NCBI GenBank assembly: GCA_938003765.1
Contig: CALKYE010000274.1
Coordinates: forward strand, 5,156 to 69,155
Source: an uncultured Planctomycetia bacterium
GTDB taxonomy: Bacteria; Planctomycetota; UBA1135; GCA-002686595
DNA length: 64,000 nucleotides
Reading direction: 5' to 3'
Shown piece after piece: positions 56,639 to 64,000 of this stretch (position 1 is the stretch's first letter; every line of letters starts with the position of its first letter). Made by a program: the position numbers and the translations under genes. The notes under the pieces were generated by a model that was given only the letters and a program-made list of their open reading frames with translations, had not been told where the DNA came from and searched no databases.

Positions 56639-57223
56639 TCAGCGCAACGGCTCGAGCGCCTCGCGCGCCAGCTCCGCTCGCTCGGCGGCCCGCGGGGCGC
56701 CCAGCTTCGCCGCACGCTCGAAGTGCTCCAGCGCGGCGCTCCACAGCGCGCGTTCGCCGCCTTCCCACACGAGCTGGGGATCGTTCTGCGCCGCGCGCGC
56801 GAGCAACTCGCCCTGCCACTGCGCCAGCAGCGCGGGCTCGTCGACGGTCGCTTCGCCGCGGCGCGTGATCTCGAGCCCCACGCGCAGCCAGCGCGCGCGC
56901 AACTGCGGATCGAGCTCGCGCTCGGGGCTGGCGAGCGTGAACGCGAAGTACATCGACACGAACACGTGGGCGTCGGCGGAGCGCGCTTCGGTCTCGAGCA
57001 ACGACTCCGCGCGCGCGAGCACGAGCTCCGTTCGACCCGAGCGCATCGCCTGCTCGAGCCGCACCCACTGCACGCGCGCCAGCAACGGAGCGAAGGGCGC
57101 GAGCAAGCGCGTGCTCGCGCCGGCGCCTCGCGACGCGCCCGGTTGACCGCGCAGGACCAGCGCCGACGCCGCCAGCGCGCACAACGCGACTCCGATCAAG
57201 GCCCGGCTGCGCAGCGAGCTCAC
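56639..57223 (-). CDS. Small membrane-anchored protein, third gene of the ABC operon
   Basis: 194 residues from a GTG at 57223 that overlaps the previous stop as GTGA, so it is coupled to the permease gene. A membrane anchor or signal lies at about residues 5-27 (ALIGVALCALAASALVLRG). The remaining part is helical and TPR-like (LLETEARSADAHVFVSMYF, LRARWLRVGLEITRRGEA, ALEHFERAAKLGAPRAAE). I do not recognise a family. The tight coupling says it works with the ABC transporter, perhaps as an assembly or substrate-handling part. Confidence 0.65.
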   Translation of the reverse strand: MSSLRSRALIGVALCALAASALVLRGQPGASRGAGASTRLLAPFAPLLARVQWVRLEQAMRSGRTELVLARAESLLETEARSADAHVFVSMYFAFTLASPERELDPQLRARWLRVGLEITRRGEATVDEPALLAQWQGELLARAAQNDPQLVWEGGERALWSAALEHFERAAKLGAPRAAERAELAREALEPLR

Positions 57224-58260
57224 CGCGACGTCCTCCAGGTCTGGAGGCCGCGCGCTGCGAGCGCGAGCGACACTGCGACGACTCCGAGCGCTGTCGCGTA
57301 CTGCGCCGCGCCCGGCGCCGCCGGCGCGGAACCTCGTCCCACCGCGTCGAGAGCGTTGAACCATCCGCCCCAGGGCGACGCAGCGCTCCACAGCGCGTGT
57401 TCCCCCAGCCACGCGGGCAGCGTGAGCGCGAGCGAACTGGCGGCCGCGAGCACCGGCGGCAGGCGCGCGCCGAGCGCGAACGCGAGCGCGAGCAGCGCGC
57501 CCAGTGCGAGCGAGAGGTGCAGCCAGGTGAGCGCGCTCACCCAGCGCGCCGAACGCGCGGCGCCGAGCCAGATGGCCTCGTCGCGCGCGAGGAACACCAC
57601 CGCGCCGCCCGCTCGCCTGCGCAGCGTGAGTTCGATGTCGCCTGCGCCCGCGGGCAGCTCGACGCGCAGCGCGGTGCTCGCGGAGACCCGTCGCTCGACG
57701 CAGCGCACGGCCTCGCCGCGGCGCGCGCACAGCTCGACATCGGCGGACACGTCGAGCGGGATCATGCCCAGGCGCAGCTCCACGCTGTGGGCTCGCTCGG
57801 GAGGCGCCAGGCGCGTTTGCAGTCGCACTTCGTCCCACGCGGACGCGTTGGTCTCCAGCGGAGCGCGTCCGAGCTCGCGCGCGAGCGTCGGGCCCTCGGG
57901 TCGGGCTTCGCACACCAGCGCCATCGCGGCGCCGAGCGCGCAGGCCACGCACCACGCGCCGAGCCAGCTCGCGAGCGCGACGGTCGCACGCGACTGCGGC
58001 GCGCCGCCGAAGGCGTCGACGTCGCGGCGGCGCCAATCGCTGGCGAGGCTCGCTGCGGCGTGCGTGAGGAGCGCGGCGCCGAGCGCCGAGAGCACCGCCC
58101 ACAGCTCGCGGCGCGCGAGCGCATCGCGCGCGGCGGGATCGAGGCCGAGCGCGCTCTCGCGGTTGCTCCAGACCAGCGCGAGCGCGCTCAGCGCGAGGAT
58201 CGCCAGCGTGCGCGGCGGCGCGCAGCGACGCGCTGCGAGTCGAGCGAAGGCGGCGATCAC
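57220..58260 (-). CDS. ABC transporter membrane protein (permease-like)
   Basis: 346 residues from a GTG at 58260 that overlaps the ATPase stop as GTGA. About five or six hydrophobic helices are expected (TLAILALSALALVW, WAVLSALGAALLTHAAASLA, ATVALASWLGAWCVACALGA, LHLSLALGALLALAFALGA, ATALGVVAVSLALAA), with one large central hydrophilic loop (about 120-225) that may face outward. It lacks the clear motifs of ABC-2 permeases but its order after an ATPase and the coupled translation support the role. Substrate unknown. Confidence 0.7.
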   Translation of the reverse strand: MIAAFARLAARRCAPPRTLAILALSALALVWSNRESALGLDPAARDALARRELWAVLSALGAALLTHAAASLASDWRRRDVDAFGGAPQSRATVALASWLGAWCVACALGAAMALVCEARPEGPTLARELGRAPLETNASAWDEVRLQTRLAPPERAHSVELRLGMIPLDVSADVELCARRGEAVRCVERRVSASTALRVELPAGAGDIELTLRRRAGGAVVFLARDEAIWLGAARSARWVSALTWLHLSLALGALLALAFALGARLPPVLAAASSLALTLPAWLGEHALWSAASPWGGWFNALDAVGRGSAPAAPGAAQYATALGVVAVSLALAARGLQTWRTSR

Positions 58261-59132
58261 GGTTTCGCGCGCGCCCGCAGCCTGCGGTAGAGCTCGAGCA
58301 GGTTCGACTGGGACAGCTCGACGCCTCGCACGACCGCGCCGAGCTCTGCGGCGCGCGCGCGGAGCTCCGCCAGCGCGGGTTCGCCTGCGCCTTCGAGCAC
58401 GAGGTCGACGCGTGCGGCGGACCCCAGCTCGGCCAGCAGCTCGAGCGGGGCGCCCTGCGCGACGATGCGGCCGTCGAGCATCACCGCCAGCCGATCGCAG
58501 CGCCGCTCGAGGTCCGTGAGCAGGTGCGAGGACACGATCAGCGCCGCGCCGCGCTCGCGCGCTCCGTCGAGCACGTCGCGGAACACGTCGAAGCCCTGCG
58601 CATCGAGTCCTGCGGTCGGCTCGTCGAGCAGCAGCACCTGCGGATCGTGCAGCAGCGCCGCGGCGAGTCCGAGTCGGCGCAGCATCCCGCGCGAGAACTT
58701 CGCGAGTTCGAGCTGCGCCGCGTGCGCCAGGCCCACGCGCTCGAGCCACACCCGCGCGCGCTCGGCGCACAGCTCCCGCGGCATGCGCTGGAAGGCCCCG
58801 CACAGCTCGAGCGTGGCGCGCGCGCTCAACTCCGGCGGGTACGGCGAGTCGTCGGCGAGGAACCCGATGCGCGCGCGCGCGGCTGCGGTCGAGATGTCGT
58901 CGCCGTGCACGAGCACGCTGCCCGCGCGCGGCGCGTCGACGCCCGCCAGCACGCGCAACAAGGTGCTCTTGCCCGAGCCGTTGGGGCCCACCAGGCCGAG
59001 GAACTCACCCGGCGCCAGCGTGAGGTCGACGGAGTGGAGCACGCGTTCCTCGCGCAGCCAGAATCCGCGCGGGAAGGCTTGGATCAGACCGCGCACCTCG
59101 AGGGCCGGAGCGTGCGTTTGGGGGCGAGCCAT
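58257..59132 (-). CDS. ABC transporter ATP-binding protein
   Basis: 291 residues from the ATG at 59132. Walker A: GLVGPNGSGKSTLLRVLAG. The Q-loop region reads GFLADDSPYP (D in place of Q), the signature is FSRGMLRRLGLAAALLHDP (a variant of LSGGQ), Walker B is VLLLDEPTAGLD, and the H-loop is VSSHLL. The tail (ELSQSNLLELYRRLRA) fits the ABC-2-type export group (CcmA/NatA-like). The cargo is not clear. First gene of a three-gene operon; divergent from the glutaredoxin-like gene. Confidence 0.92.
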   Translation of the reverse strand: MARPQTHAPALEVRGLIQAFPRGFWLREERVLHSVDLTLAPGEFLGLVGPNGSGKSTLLRVLAGVDAPRAGSVLVHGDDISTAAARARIGFLADDSPYPPELSARATLELCGAFQRMPRELCAERARVWLERVGLAHAAQLELAKFSRGMLRRLGLAAALLHDPQVLLLDEPTAGLDAQGFDVFRDVLDGARERGAALIVSSHLLTDLERRCDRLAVMLDGRIVAQGAPLELLAELGSAARVDLVLEGAGEPALAELRARAAELGAVVRGVELSQSNLLELYRRLRARAKP

Positions 59133-59216
59133 GCGCGGACAGTCTGGCGCTCGACTCGCCGCGGCGCCAAGGCGTGCGCGGATCGCCGCGCGTCCATCCG
59201 CTATCCTCTCGCCGCC

Positions 59217-59537
59217 GTGCTGAACCCGCTCCGTTGGCTCAAGGCGCGCCGCCAGGCGCCCGTGCCGCTCGTCCTCTACACCAAGCGCGGCTGCTGCCTG
59301 TGCGACGAGATGAAGGACCAGCTCGCGCGCGCGCGCCTTTCGCGGCCCTACGAGCTCTCCGAGGTCGACATCGAGGCCGACGCGCGTCTGAGCGAGCTGT
59401 ACGGCCGCTCCATCCCGGTGCTCGAGATCGGAGGCCGCGTGGCCTTCAAGGGTCGCATCGGTGCGGGCGAGCTCGAGCGCAAGTTCGAGCGCCTGGCGCA
59501 CGCCTGGTCCAGCGGCGCGAGCGCCGAGGAATCCTGA
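59217..59537 (+). CDS. Glutaredoxin-like (DUF836) protein
   Basis: 106 residues from a GTG at 59217. A thioredoxin-fold with an active-site CCLC: VLYTKRGCCLCDEMKDQL, then EVDIEADARLSELYGRSIPV with the cis-Pro, and LEIGGRVAFKGRIGAGELER. This fits the small glutaredoxin/DUF836 family; a redox role in the cytoplasm is known for relatives but the partner is not. The stop overlaps the FHA gene start as TGATG, so the two are likely coupled. Confidence 0.82.
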   Translation: MLNPLRWLKARRQAPVPLVLYTKRGCCLCDEMKDQLARARLSRPYELSEVDIEADARLSELYGRSIPVLEIGGRVAFKGRIGAGELERKFERLAHAWSSGASAEES

Positions 59538-60556
59538 TGCCGCAGATCTACGTGCTCTCCGGGCCGGACATCGGCCGCTCGTTCGGCGTCGCGCACGGCG
59601 ACACGCTCGGCCGTGCGACCGACTGCGTGATCACGCTCAAGCACGCCTCGCTCAGTCGCAAGCACGCGCACATCGAGTGCGTCGACGAGCGCTGGTACGT
59701 GGTCGACGACGGCTCGCGCAACGGCGTGTTCGTCGACAAGCAGCGCACCGAGCGCGCCGAGCTCCTCGACATGAGCGAGTTCCAGCTCGGCGAGCTGCAC
59801 TTGCGCTTCCGCATCAGCGCGCCGGTCGAGAGTGCGCCTGCGCCGCGGCCGACGCCGCCCGTCGCAGAACCCGTTCGCGATCCGGCCACGAGCGCGACGC
59901 AGGCTTCCGCGAAGCGCATCGAGGAGCCCGAGGAGCTCTCGCTCGACGGCGATGGGGACGGGGACAGCGCGGGCGACGGCGGCGGAGACGACGGCCCGGT
60001 GTTCACGTCCGGCGGCGGCGCCGGCGGAGTGGTGATCCGTCCCTCCGGTCCTTCGCCGTACCAGGCTGCGGGACCGTTCGCGATGCCCAAGGATCCGGCC
60101 GCGCAAGCGCGTCGACCCGGACCGCCCGCGCCCGCGCCGCGCAGGCTCGAAGATGCGCCGAGCGCGCCCGACGTCGTCGAACGCCGATCGAGCGCTCCGC
60201 CGCCGCCTCCTCCTCCGCCGACGTTGCAGCACTCGATGCTCGACACCGGCTTCGGTCGCGGCGCGGCGCCGGCGGCTGGCGCGACGATCAGCCGCGCGGC
60301 GCGCAAGCCCGGCGAGCGCATCCTCCAGTACAACAAGGTCGAGAGCGGCGGAGTCGAGCTCGCGCAGCTCTCGGCGCCGGTGCGCTGGTCGCTGTACGCG
60401 GTCGGAGTGGCGCTGATGGCCGGGCTGGCGTGGTTCGCCTTCCGCGGAACGTCGGCGCTGAAGTCGCGCGCGTTGGAAGGCGCGGGCGACAACTTCGCCG
60501 AGGACGAGCTCGAGCCCGCGGGCGACTCGCCGATCAGCGACGACTCGCAGCGCTAG
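59537..60556 (+). CDS. FHA-domain membrane protein
   Basis: 339 residues. The FHA domain is at about 1-95: IYVLSGPDIGRSFGVAHGDT, LGRATDCVITL, SLSRKHAHIECVDERWYVVD, DGSRNGVFVDKQRTE. This domain binds phosphothreonine peptides. A long disordered Pro/Asp/Gly linker follows (residues 95-265, with an acidic DGDGDGDSAGDGGGDD segment and a Pro run). One membrane helix near 285-305 (WSLYAVGVALMAGLAWFAF) and a short acidic tail end it, with the FHA side likely cytoplasmic. It may read Ser/Thr kinase signals, such as those from the kinases at 41711 and 44494; this is inference. Overlaps the convergent gene by 23 bases. Confidence 0.88.
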   Translation: MPQIYVLSGPDIGRSFGVAHGDTLGRATDCVITLKHASLSRKHAHIECVDERWYVVDDGSRNGVFVDKQRTERAELLDMSEFQLGELHLRFRISAPVESAPAPRPTPPVAEPVRDPATSATQASAKRIEEPEELSLDGDGDGDSAGDGGGDDGPVFTSGGGAGGVVIRPSGPSPYQAAGPFAMPKDPAAQARRPGPPAPAPRRLEDAPSAPDVVERRSSAPPPPPPPPTLQHSMLDTGFGRGAAPAAGATISRAARKPGERILQYNKVESGGVELAQLSAPVRWSLYAVGVALMAGLAWFAFRGTSALKSRALEGAGDNFAEDELEPAGDSPISDDSQR

Positions 60557-61646
60557 TCCAGGCGTCGACCCAGGCTTCGACACAGACGCGCGCGGCGTCG
60601 TCCCAGGTGGCGAGCTCGCGATTCGTGCGCGGCTCGTCCGCAGCGCGGAGCGCGTCGCGCACGGCGTCGACGAGCGCGGACGGCGAGTGCGGATCGAAGT
60701 AGCTCGCGTGCGCGCCGGCGAGTTCGCGGTGCACCGGCAGATCGGAGCAAGCGATCGGCGCGCGCGCGCGCAACGCCTCGGCGAGCGGCAGGTCGAAGCC
60801 CTCGCGCAGCGAAGGCAGCACGACGGCGCGGCAGCTCGCGTAGAGCTGCGCCAGCGCGGCGTCGTCGACCAGATCGAGGAACTCGACGCGTTGTGCGACG
60901 TCCAGCTCGCGTGCGAGCGACTCGAGCCTCTCGCGTTCGTCCGCCTTCGCAGCGCCCGCGAGCTGCACGCGTCCGAGGTCGGGGGCCTGCGCGAGCGCGC
61001 GCAGCAGCGTCTCGACGTTCTTGCGCGGCTCGAGATGGCCGACGAACAGCAGCGGCGCGTCGTTCAGCGGTTGACGCGCCTCCAGCGGGAGATGGTCGGC
61101 GCCGTTGGGAACCACGACGAGCTTGTCCGCGGGCGCGCCGAGGTGCTCGATGAGCTCCTGCTTCAAGGTCTGCGAGACCGTGAACACGACGCGCGCGCGC
61201 TTCACGGCGTCGGAGATCACGCAGCGGCCGACCCAGCGGCGCATGCGCGGCTCGGTGGCGCTGAACACGCTCTTGAGATCGTGGACGGTGAAGCTCTGCG
61301 GAAGCTCGAGCCCGCGCGGCAGTGGCAGGTGCGCGGTGTGCACGAGGTCGAACGGTGCGCCAGCGTCGTGCGCGGCCCGCAGCGCGCTGCGAATCCCGGC
61401 GCTCTCGCGCGCGGCGCGGAGGGCGGCGGGGCGCGCCGGGATCGAGCTCGCGAGCAGCTCGATCCGAGGGTCGAGCGCGAACGGCAAGCCGTCGCGACCG
61501 ACGAGCACGGCGAGCGAGCCGCCCGACTCGCGCAGGCGTTGCGCCGCACGCGGAAGGAGCTCGAGGTTGTGCCGTCGCACGCCGCCCATCGGCTGCGAGA
61601 GCACGCTGCCGACGACGAGCACGCGCGGCGCGCCGCTCACGCTCAT
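60534..61646 (-). CDS. GT4-family glycosyltransferase
   Basis: 370 residues from the ATG at 61646, overlapping the upstream gene's stop as ATGA. GT4/GT-B features: the N-terminal VLVVGSVLSQPMGGVRRHNL, the middle HDLKSVFSA, and the C-terminal donor site, including VVVPNGADHLPL, LLFVGHLEPRKNVETLLRA, VVLPSLREGFDLPLAEALR (EGFDLPLAEAL, a nucleotide-sugar pocket motif) and IACSDLPVHRELAG. It probably adds sugars to a surface glycan or lipid at the inner face of the membrane. It makes a pair with the upstream glycosyltransferase. Substrates are unknown. Its 3' end overlaps the FHA gene by 23 bases. Confidence 0.9.
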   Translation of the reverse strand: MSVSGAPRVLVVGSVLSQPMGGVRRHNLELLPRAAQRLRESGGSLAVLVGRDGLPFALDPRIELLASSIPARPAALRAARESAGIRSALRAAHDAGAPFDLVHTAHLPLPRGLELPQSFTVHDLKSVFSATEPRMRRWVGRCVISDAVKRARVVFTVSQTLKQELIEHLGAPADKLVVVPNGADHLPLEARQPLNDAPLLFVGHLEPRKNVETLLRALAQAPDLGRVQLAGAAKADERERLESLARELDVAQRVEFLDLVDDAALAQLYASCRAVVLPSLREGFDLPLAEALRARAPIACSDLPVHRELAGAHASYFDPHSPSALVDAVRDALRAADEPRTNRELATWDDAARVCVEAWVDAWTSAASRR

Positions 61647-62689
61647 GTCAGGCTCTGCCACAGCGCTTCGACGCGCTCGGCGCACGCGTCCCAGGTGAAC
61701 GGCGCGGCGCGTTCGAGCGCGACGTAGCGCAGGCTGTCGCGCTCGTTGATCGCGCGCTCGAGTCCGTTGGCCACGTCGGCGGGATTCGCCGCGTCGACCG
61801 CGATGCCCGCGTGGCCGGCGAGTTCGGCCTGCGCCGTCGCGCGCGCGACGACCGCCGGCGCGCCGCACGCCAGACCCTCGAGCACGGGCAGCGCGAAGCC
61901 CTCGGACGTGGAGAGCACGACGACCGCGCTCGCCAGTCGCATCAGGCTCGCCAGGTCCTCGTCGCTGATCTCGCCCGGCGTCGAGACGTAGCGCGACAGT
62001 CCGAGCTTCTGCGCCAGGCCGAGGTCGCGGCGCAACTGCGGCGTCTCGGGGCCGGTGACCACGAGCTGGATGCGCGGGCCGTTGCGGCGGCGCACCTCGG
62101 CGAGGCCGTGGAGCACGGCCGCGAGGTTCTTCTTCTCGCGCACGGCGCCGACGCACAGCGCGAGCGGATCCTGGCCGAGGCGCAGCTTGCCGAGCACGAC
62201 TTCGTCGACTGCGCCAGGTTCGGGCAGGTCGCCGAAGGGCGCCTCGACGCCCCACGGGACGACGCGCACGTCCCCGCGCGCTGCGAGCCAGTTGCCGCGC
62301 ACGTCGCGCGCGACGAACTCGCTCGGGCACAGCGTGGCGTCGGCTCGCCACGGTCCGTAGCTGGCCCAGAAGCGGTGCGCGAGGTCGGCGTTCTCCTGCG
62401 CGCCGTGCTTCCACGGCGCTTCGTGAACGGTGTGCACGCGCACGCCCGCCCCCGAGCGCGCGAACGCGCTGACGGGCGAGTGCAGGCCCGCGAGGTCCAG
62501 CTCGCGCACGAGCTTCGGCAGCCGACGGTGGCGCCACGGACGCAGCTCGCCCTGCGGAGCGAGGCGCACGACCTCGAGCACGCCGCGCCGCTCGAGCGCG
62601 TTCACCAGCCCGCGCGTCGCGCGCACGACGCCGGGAGGATGCGGCGCGTGCAGCGGCGAGACGTCGAAGCCGATTCGGGGGCGAGCCAT
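61643..62689 (-). CDS. GT4-family glycosyltransferase
   Basis: 348 residues from the ATG at 62689. GT-B layout: IGFDVSPLHAPHPPGVVRAT at the N-terminus, a middle VHTVHEAPWKHG, ATLCPSEFVARDV, VVPWGVEAPF, then ALCVGAVREKKNLAAVLHG, VVVLSTSEGFALPVLEGLAC (the EGFALPVLEGL donor motif) and APAVVARATAQAELAGHAGI. Related to mannosyl- and other GT4 transferases. It is coupled (ATGA) with the following glycosyltransferase, so the two probably act in one glycan pathway. The intergenic region to the divergent molybdopterin gene is 175 bases. Confidence 0.9.
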   Translation of the reverse strand: MARPRIGFDVSPLHAPHPPGVVRATRGLVNALERRGVLEVVRLAPQGELRPWRHRRLPKLVRELDLAGLHSPVSAFARSGAGVRVHTVHEAPWKHGAQENADLAHRFWASYGPWRADATLCPSEFVARDVRGNWLAARGDVRVVPWGVEAPFGDLPEPGAVDEVVLGKLRLGQDPLALCVGAVREKKNLAAVLHGLAEVRRRNGPRIQLVVTGPETPQLRRDLGLAQKLGLSRYVSTPGEISDEDLASLMRLASAVVVLSTSEGFALPVLEGLACGAPAVVARATAQAELAGHAGIAVDAANPADVANGLERAINERDSLRYVALERAAPFTWDACAERVEALWQSLT

Positions 62690-62864
62690 GGAGGGAGCGT
62701 ACGGGGCCGGCGCCGCGGGCGACAACTGCGCGTTCGTTCGCGCGCCGCTGTGCGCACCGCATGGGCTCTGCGCGCAGCGTTCGAGATGGAGAAGCTCGCG
62801 CCGAAGCTGTTTCTGGCACACCGCTGCGCGTCGTGCGCGCTCGCTGCGCAGCTACCATCGACGC

Positions 62865-64000
62865 ATGAAGACGACGCCGCTCGCCTGTCCTCTCGACTGT
62901 CCGGATGCGTGCGGGATCCTGGTCGACGCCGACGAGGCCGGGCGCTTCCTCGCGCTGCGCGGAAATCCCGAGCACGGCTACTCGCGCGGACATCTGTGCG
63001 GCAAGACCGCGATCTACGGCGATGTGGTGCGTGCGCAGAACCGCCTGCTCACGCCGCTCGTGCGGCGCGGCGACAAGCGCACGGGCGAGCTCGTTCCCGC
63101 GACGTGGGACGAAGCGCTCGCGCGCATCGTGCAGCGCGTCGGGCCGCTCACCGAACAGGGCGAGCGCATCCTGGTCGCCTTCTACGCGGGCACGATGGGC
63201 CGCATCCAGCGCTTCTTCCCGCTGCGCATGTTCCACGCGCTCGGCGCGACCATCACCGACGGCGGACTGTGCGACAACTCGACCTCCGCCGGTTACGAGT
63301 GCGTGCTGGGCAACGTGGTGGGCGCGGACCTCGAGCGCGCCGAGGAGAGCGACGCGGTCGTGCTGTGGGGCTGCGACATGGTGCGCACCGTTCAGCACCT
63401 CCAGCCCGCTGTGCAGCGGCTCGCCAAGCGCGGCGCGCCGGTGGTCGCGATCGACATCTATCGCAGCGACACGATCCGCGCGCTCGAGCGCTGGGGCGGG
63501 CGCGGGTTGATCGTCAAGCCGGGCAGCGACGCGGCCCTCGCGCTGGCGCTCGCGCGCATCGCCTTCGAGCGCAACTGGGTCGACCGCGCGTTCCTCGAGC
63601 GCGAGTGCGTCGGCGCCGCCGAGTTCGAGGCGCACGTGTGCGCCGGACACGGCCTGGAGTGGGCCAGCGCGCAAACGGGGCTCGCGGCGGACGAGATCGA
63701 ACGGCTCGCCGAGCTCATCGCGCGCTCGCCCGGGCTGCTGCTCAAGACCGGCGTGGGCTTCGGCCGGCGACGCAACGGCGCGATGAGCATGCGCGCGATC
63801 TGTTCGCTCGCCGCAGTGCTCGGCAAGGTCGACCACCTGCACTACGAGAGCTACTCGTGCTTCGAGCTGGCCGACGACGTCGTGCAGATGCCGCAGCTCC
63901 AGCGCGCGGGCCGCGAGGCGCGCAGCTTCAAGCACGTGCAGCTCGGCCGCGAGCTCGAGAGCGGCAAGTACGGCGCGCTGTTCGTGTGGGCGCACAACCC
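62865..64000 (+). CDS. Molybdopterin-dependent oxidoreductase, N-terminal part (runs off window)
   Basis: The first ~378 residues of a MopB-superfamily catalytic subunit. The N-terminal [4Fe-4S] motif uses C8, C12, C16 (CPLDCPDACGIL) and C45 (HLCGK). Further on: TWDEALARIV, GGLCDNSTSAGYECVLGN, VVLWGCDMVRTVQHLQP, AIDIYRSDTIRALERWGGRG, VKPGSDAALALALARI and LLLKTGVGFGRRRNGAM. It lacks a Tat signal, so the protein may be cytoplasmic. The CPLDCPD pattern fits an assimilatory-type branch near formate dehydrogenases and various oxidoreductases; substrate and electron partner cannot be read from this part. Divergent from the glycosyltransferase pair. Confidence 0.9.
   Translation, partial: MKTTPLACPLDCPDACGILVDADEAGRFLALRGNPEHGYSRGHLCGKTAIYGDVVRAQNRLLTPLVRRGDKRTGELVPATWDEALARIVQRVGPLTEQGERILVAFYAGTMGRIQRFFPLRMFHALGATITDGGLCDNSTSAGYECVLGNVVGADLERAEESDAVVLWGCDMVRTVQHLQPAVQRLAKRGAPVVAIDIYRSDTIRALERWGGRGLIVKPGSDAALALALARIAFERNWVDRAFLERECVGAAEFEAHVCAGHGLEWASAQTGLAADEIERLAELIARSPGLLLKTGVGFGRRRNGAMSMRAICSLAAVLGKVDHLHYESYSCFELADDVVQMPQLQRAGREARSFKHVQLGRELESGKYGALFVWAHN

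Overview
The window is GC-rich, densely coded DNA with no mobile elements and looks chromosomal. It most likely comes from a member of the Planctomycetota. The reasons are: ECF-type sigma factors paired with Ser/Thr kinases; several secreted proteins that end in the same C-terminal module (a Cys-rich T-x-S-N-G-C-x-P start and an N-x-LS-x-AL-x-F-x-x-AP end); many HEAT-repeat and beta-propeller secreted proteins; a menaquinol-type Rieske/cytochrome b locus with a very large multiheme cytochrome c; and PPi-based enzymes (PPi-type phosphofructokinase and membrane pyrophosphatase). The lineage is inference, because no rRNA is present.

Layout. 1-5.9 kb: end of pabB, a HEAT-repeat secreted protein, two envelope proteins, xseA and a GT2 glycosyltransferase. 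5.9-13.1 kb: secreted HEAT-like protein, deoxyhypusine-synthase-family enzyme, RmlC-like epimerase, PhoB-type response regulator, prmA and a tandem pair of related secreted propeller-like proteins. 13.1-17.2 kb: class I aminotransferase, a large membrane-anchored protein, and tRNA-Leu(GAG) preceded (on the + strand) by two near-identical 187-bp tandem repeats, each carrying the last 25 nt of the tRNA. 17.2-26.9 kb: PPi-PFK and a HEAT membrane protein, then a respiratory operon (Rieske, cytochrome b6-like, cytochrome b C-terminal part, octaheme cytochrome c, cupredoxin). 27-37 kb: PDZ protein, HDOD protein, MFS transporter, DUF255 thioredoxin-like protein, rsfS (no canonical start codon), hppA, DedA and an alpha/beta hydrolase.

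37-56.6 kb is an accessory-looking surface island. It holds two seven-repeat FG-GAP proteins, a propeller protein and two recently duplicated calcium-repeat proteins, all five ending in the same C-terminal module. Among them lie two sigma factor/kinase pairs, a B12-binding radical SAM protein and a large orphan secreted protein. One kinase carries a ribosomal-protein-L7/L12-like C-terminal domain. 56.6-64 kb: a three-gene ABC export operon, a glutaredoxin-like/FHA gene pair, two overlapping GT4 glycosyltransferases and the start of a molybdopterin oxidoreductase that leaves the window.

How it fits together. The respiratory operon should move electrons from menaquinol through a Rieske/b complex into the multiheme cytochrome and possibly the cupredoxin. 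The pyrophosphatase and PPi-PFK suggest that PPi is used as an energy currency. The sigma/kinase pairs may control the secreted proteins around them. I see no CRISPR array, insertion sequence, integrase or rRNA.
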